The notes below the pieces were generated by a model. It was given only the letters and a program-made list of their open reading frames with translations, made no database searches and had not been told where the DNA came from. A program made the position numbers and the translations under genes. DNA of 64,000 bases from positions 186,001 to 250,000 of the forward strand of contig JBLDXI010000046.1 in assembly GCA_047495785.1 (NCBI GenBank), read 5' to 3'. Each line of letters starts with the position of its first letter. The first letter of the stretch is position 1. The stretch comes from Lepidodermella squamata (lineage: Eukaryota; Gastrotricha). This document shows positions 63,569-64,000 of the stretch, piece by piece.

Positions 63569-64000
63569 GAAGAAATGTTGCTAACAAATCCTGAAGAAAC
63601 TGAGCGAAAAACGAAAGGAAAATTCTGCGAATGGCTCATTTCTGTCCGCTTAAATAACCACCTGGGACGCATGTGTTTGTTGAACTCTGTCCAATTTGTT
63701 TCGGCCCGCACAAGGTTACCGAGTTCGACTCCATGAAAAAATGGTAGCCGGGCGGCAATAGAATCATTAACCAACTGAAAGTTTCAAATCAACTCTACAC
63801 TATAGCCAGATGAATTTTTGCCTTGGTTTGTTTCAGTTAATTGCTTTTTTCCACATCTAAGCCTTAAATGTCAATAGCCAACTCCGCGATCAACCTGTTT
63901 CATCTGCGGTGACGCCTGAAATGGCTTAATCCTGTTGCACTGCTGGAAGAACCGAATGCAGCTAATGTCACTAGCAAATCTGTCCTCCGCCTGCGCTTTG
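63569..64000. other. Intergenic at window end
   Basis: Upstream region of the Cys-rich gene. No supported gene or repeat. Confidence 0.35.

Noticed and set aside
1-64000. CRISPR arrays, operons or bacterial gene clusters
   Set aside because: No regular direct-repeat/spacer array exists, and genes have introns and eukaryotic domain families throughout.

Overview
This is animal nuclear DNA. The genes are spliced, with very short introns (about 40-60 bases, GT-AG), AATAAA-type polyadenylation signals, and extracellular, receptor and ion-channel families typical of metazoans. The compact layout and tiny introns suggest a small-genome invertebrate (a tardigrade-, tunicate-, nematode- or mite-like genome). 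I cannot name the phylum from sequence alone.

Layout. (1) 1-5 kb: the 3' part of a large secreted gene with four fibrinogen-related domains, a PAN-like module and four CCP/sushi modules, then a small Cys-rich secreted protein. (2) 6.4-9 kb: an ankyrin-repeat protein and a secreted protein resembling NlpC/P60-type amidases. (3) 9.4-37.2 kb: six complete or near-complete class C GPCRs related to GABA-B receptors (9404, 12317, 15892, 25716, 28142, 34713). They are interleaved with a quinoprotein-like beta-propeller, a non-LTR retroelement relic, a zinc-knuckle gene, a head-to-head PAN gene pair on a DNA palindrome, an LRR protein and a TAZ1-KIX-RING protein. (4) 37.9-46.5 kb: a STELLO/DUF288-type glycosyltransferase-like gene, a small secreted protein, and two minimal Cys-loop ligand-gated channels. 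(5) 43.4-55.8 kb: a second, intron-rich branch of the same class C receptor family on the minus strand, with one intact gene (46883-49594) and at least four broken or partial copies, plus two tandem PAN-like secreted proteins. (6) 55.8-64 kb: repeat-rich DNA holding a 3.1 kb element with Tc1/mariner-like termini, nested TTGAGCA-rich DNA and tRNA-derived SINE-like segments, then a Cys-rich secreted gene with a one-base frameshift.

Functional themes. The window is dominated by cell-surface sensing (class C receptors, Cys-loop channels) and secreted recognition proteins (fibrinogen, CCP and PAN modules). Both themes show active birth-and-death evolution: tandem copies, shared promoter blocks, gene conversion, internal deletion and pseudogene fragments.

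The most striking single gene is at 31533-32860. It joins a CBP/p300-type TAZ1 zinc finger and KIX domain to a classical RING-H2 finger, with no acetyltransferase or bromodomain. This would be a transcription-factor-binding scaffold turned into a likely ubiquitin ligase. All assignments are by eye from translated sequence; no database was searched.
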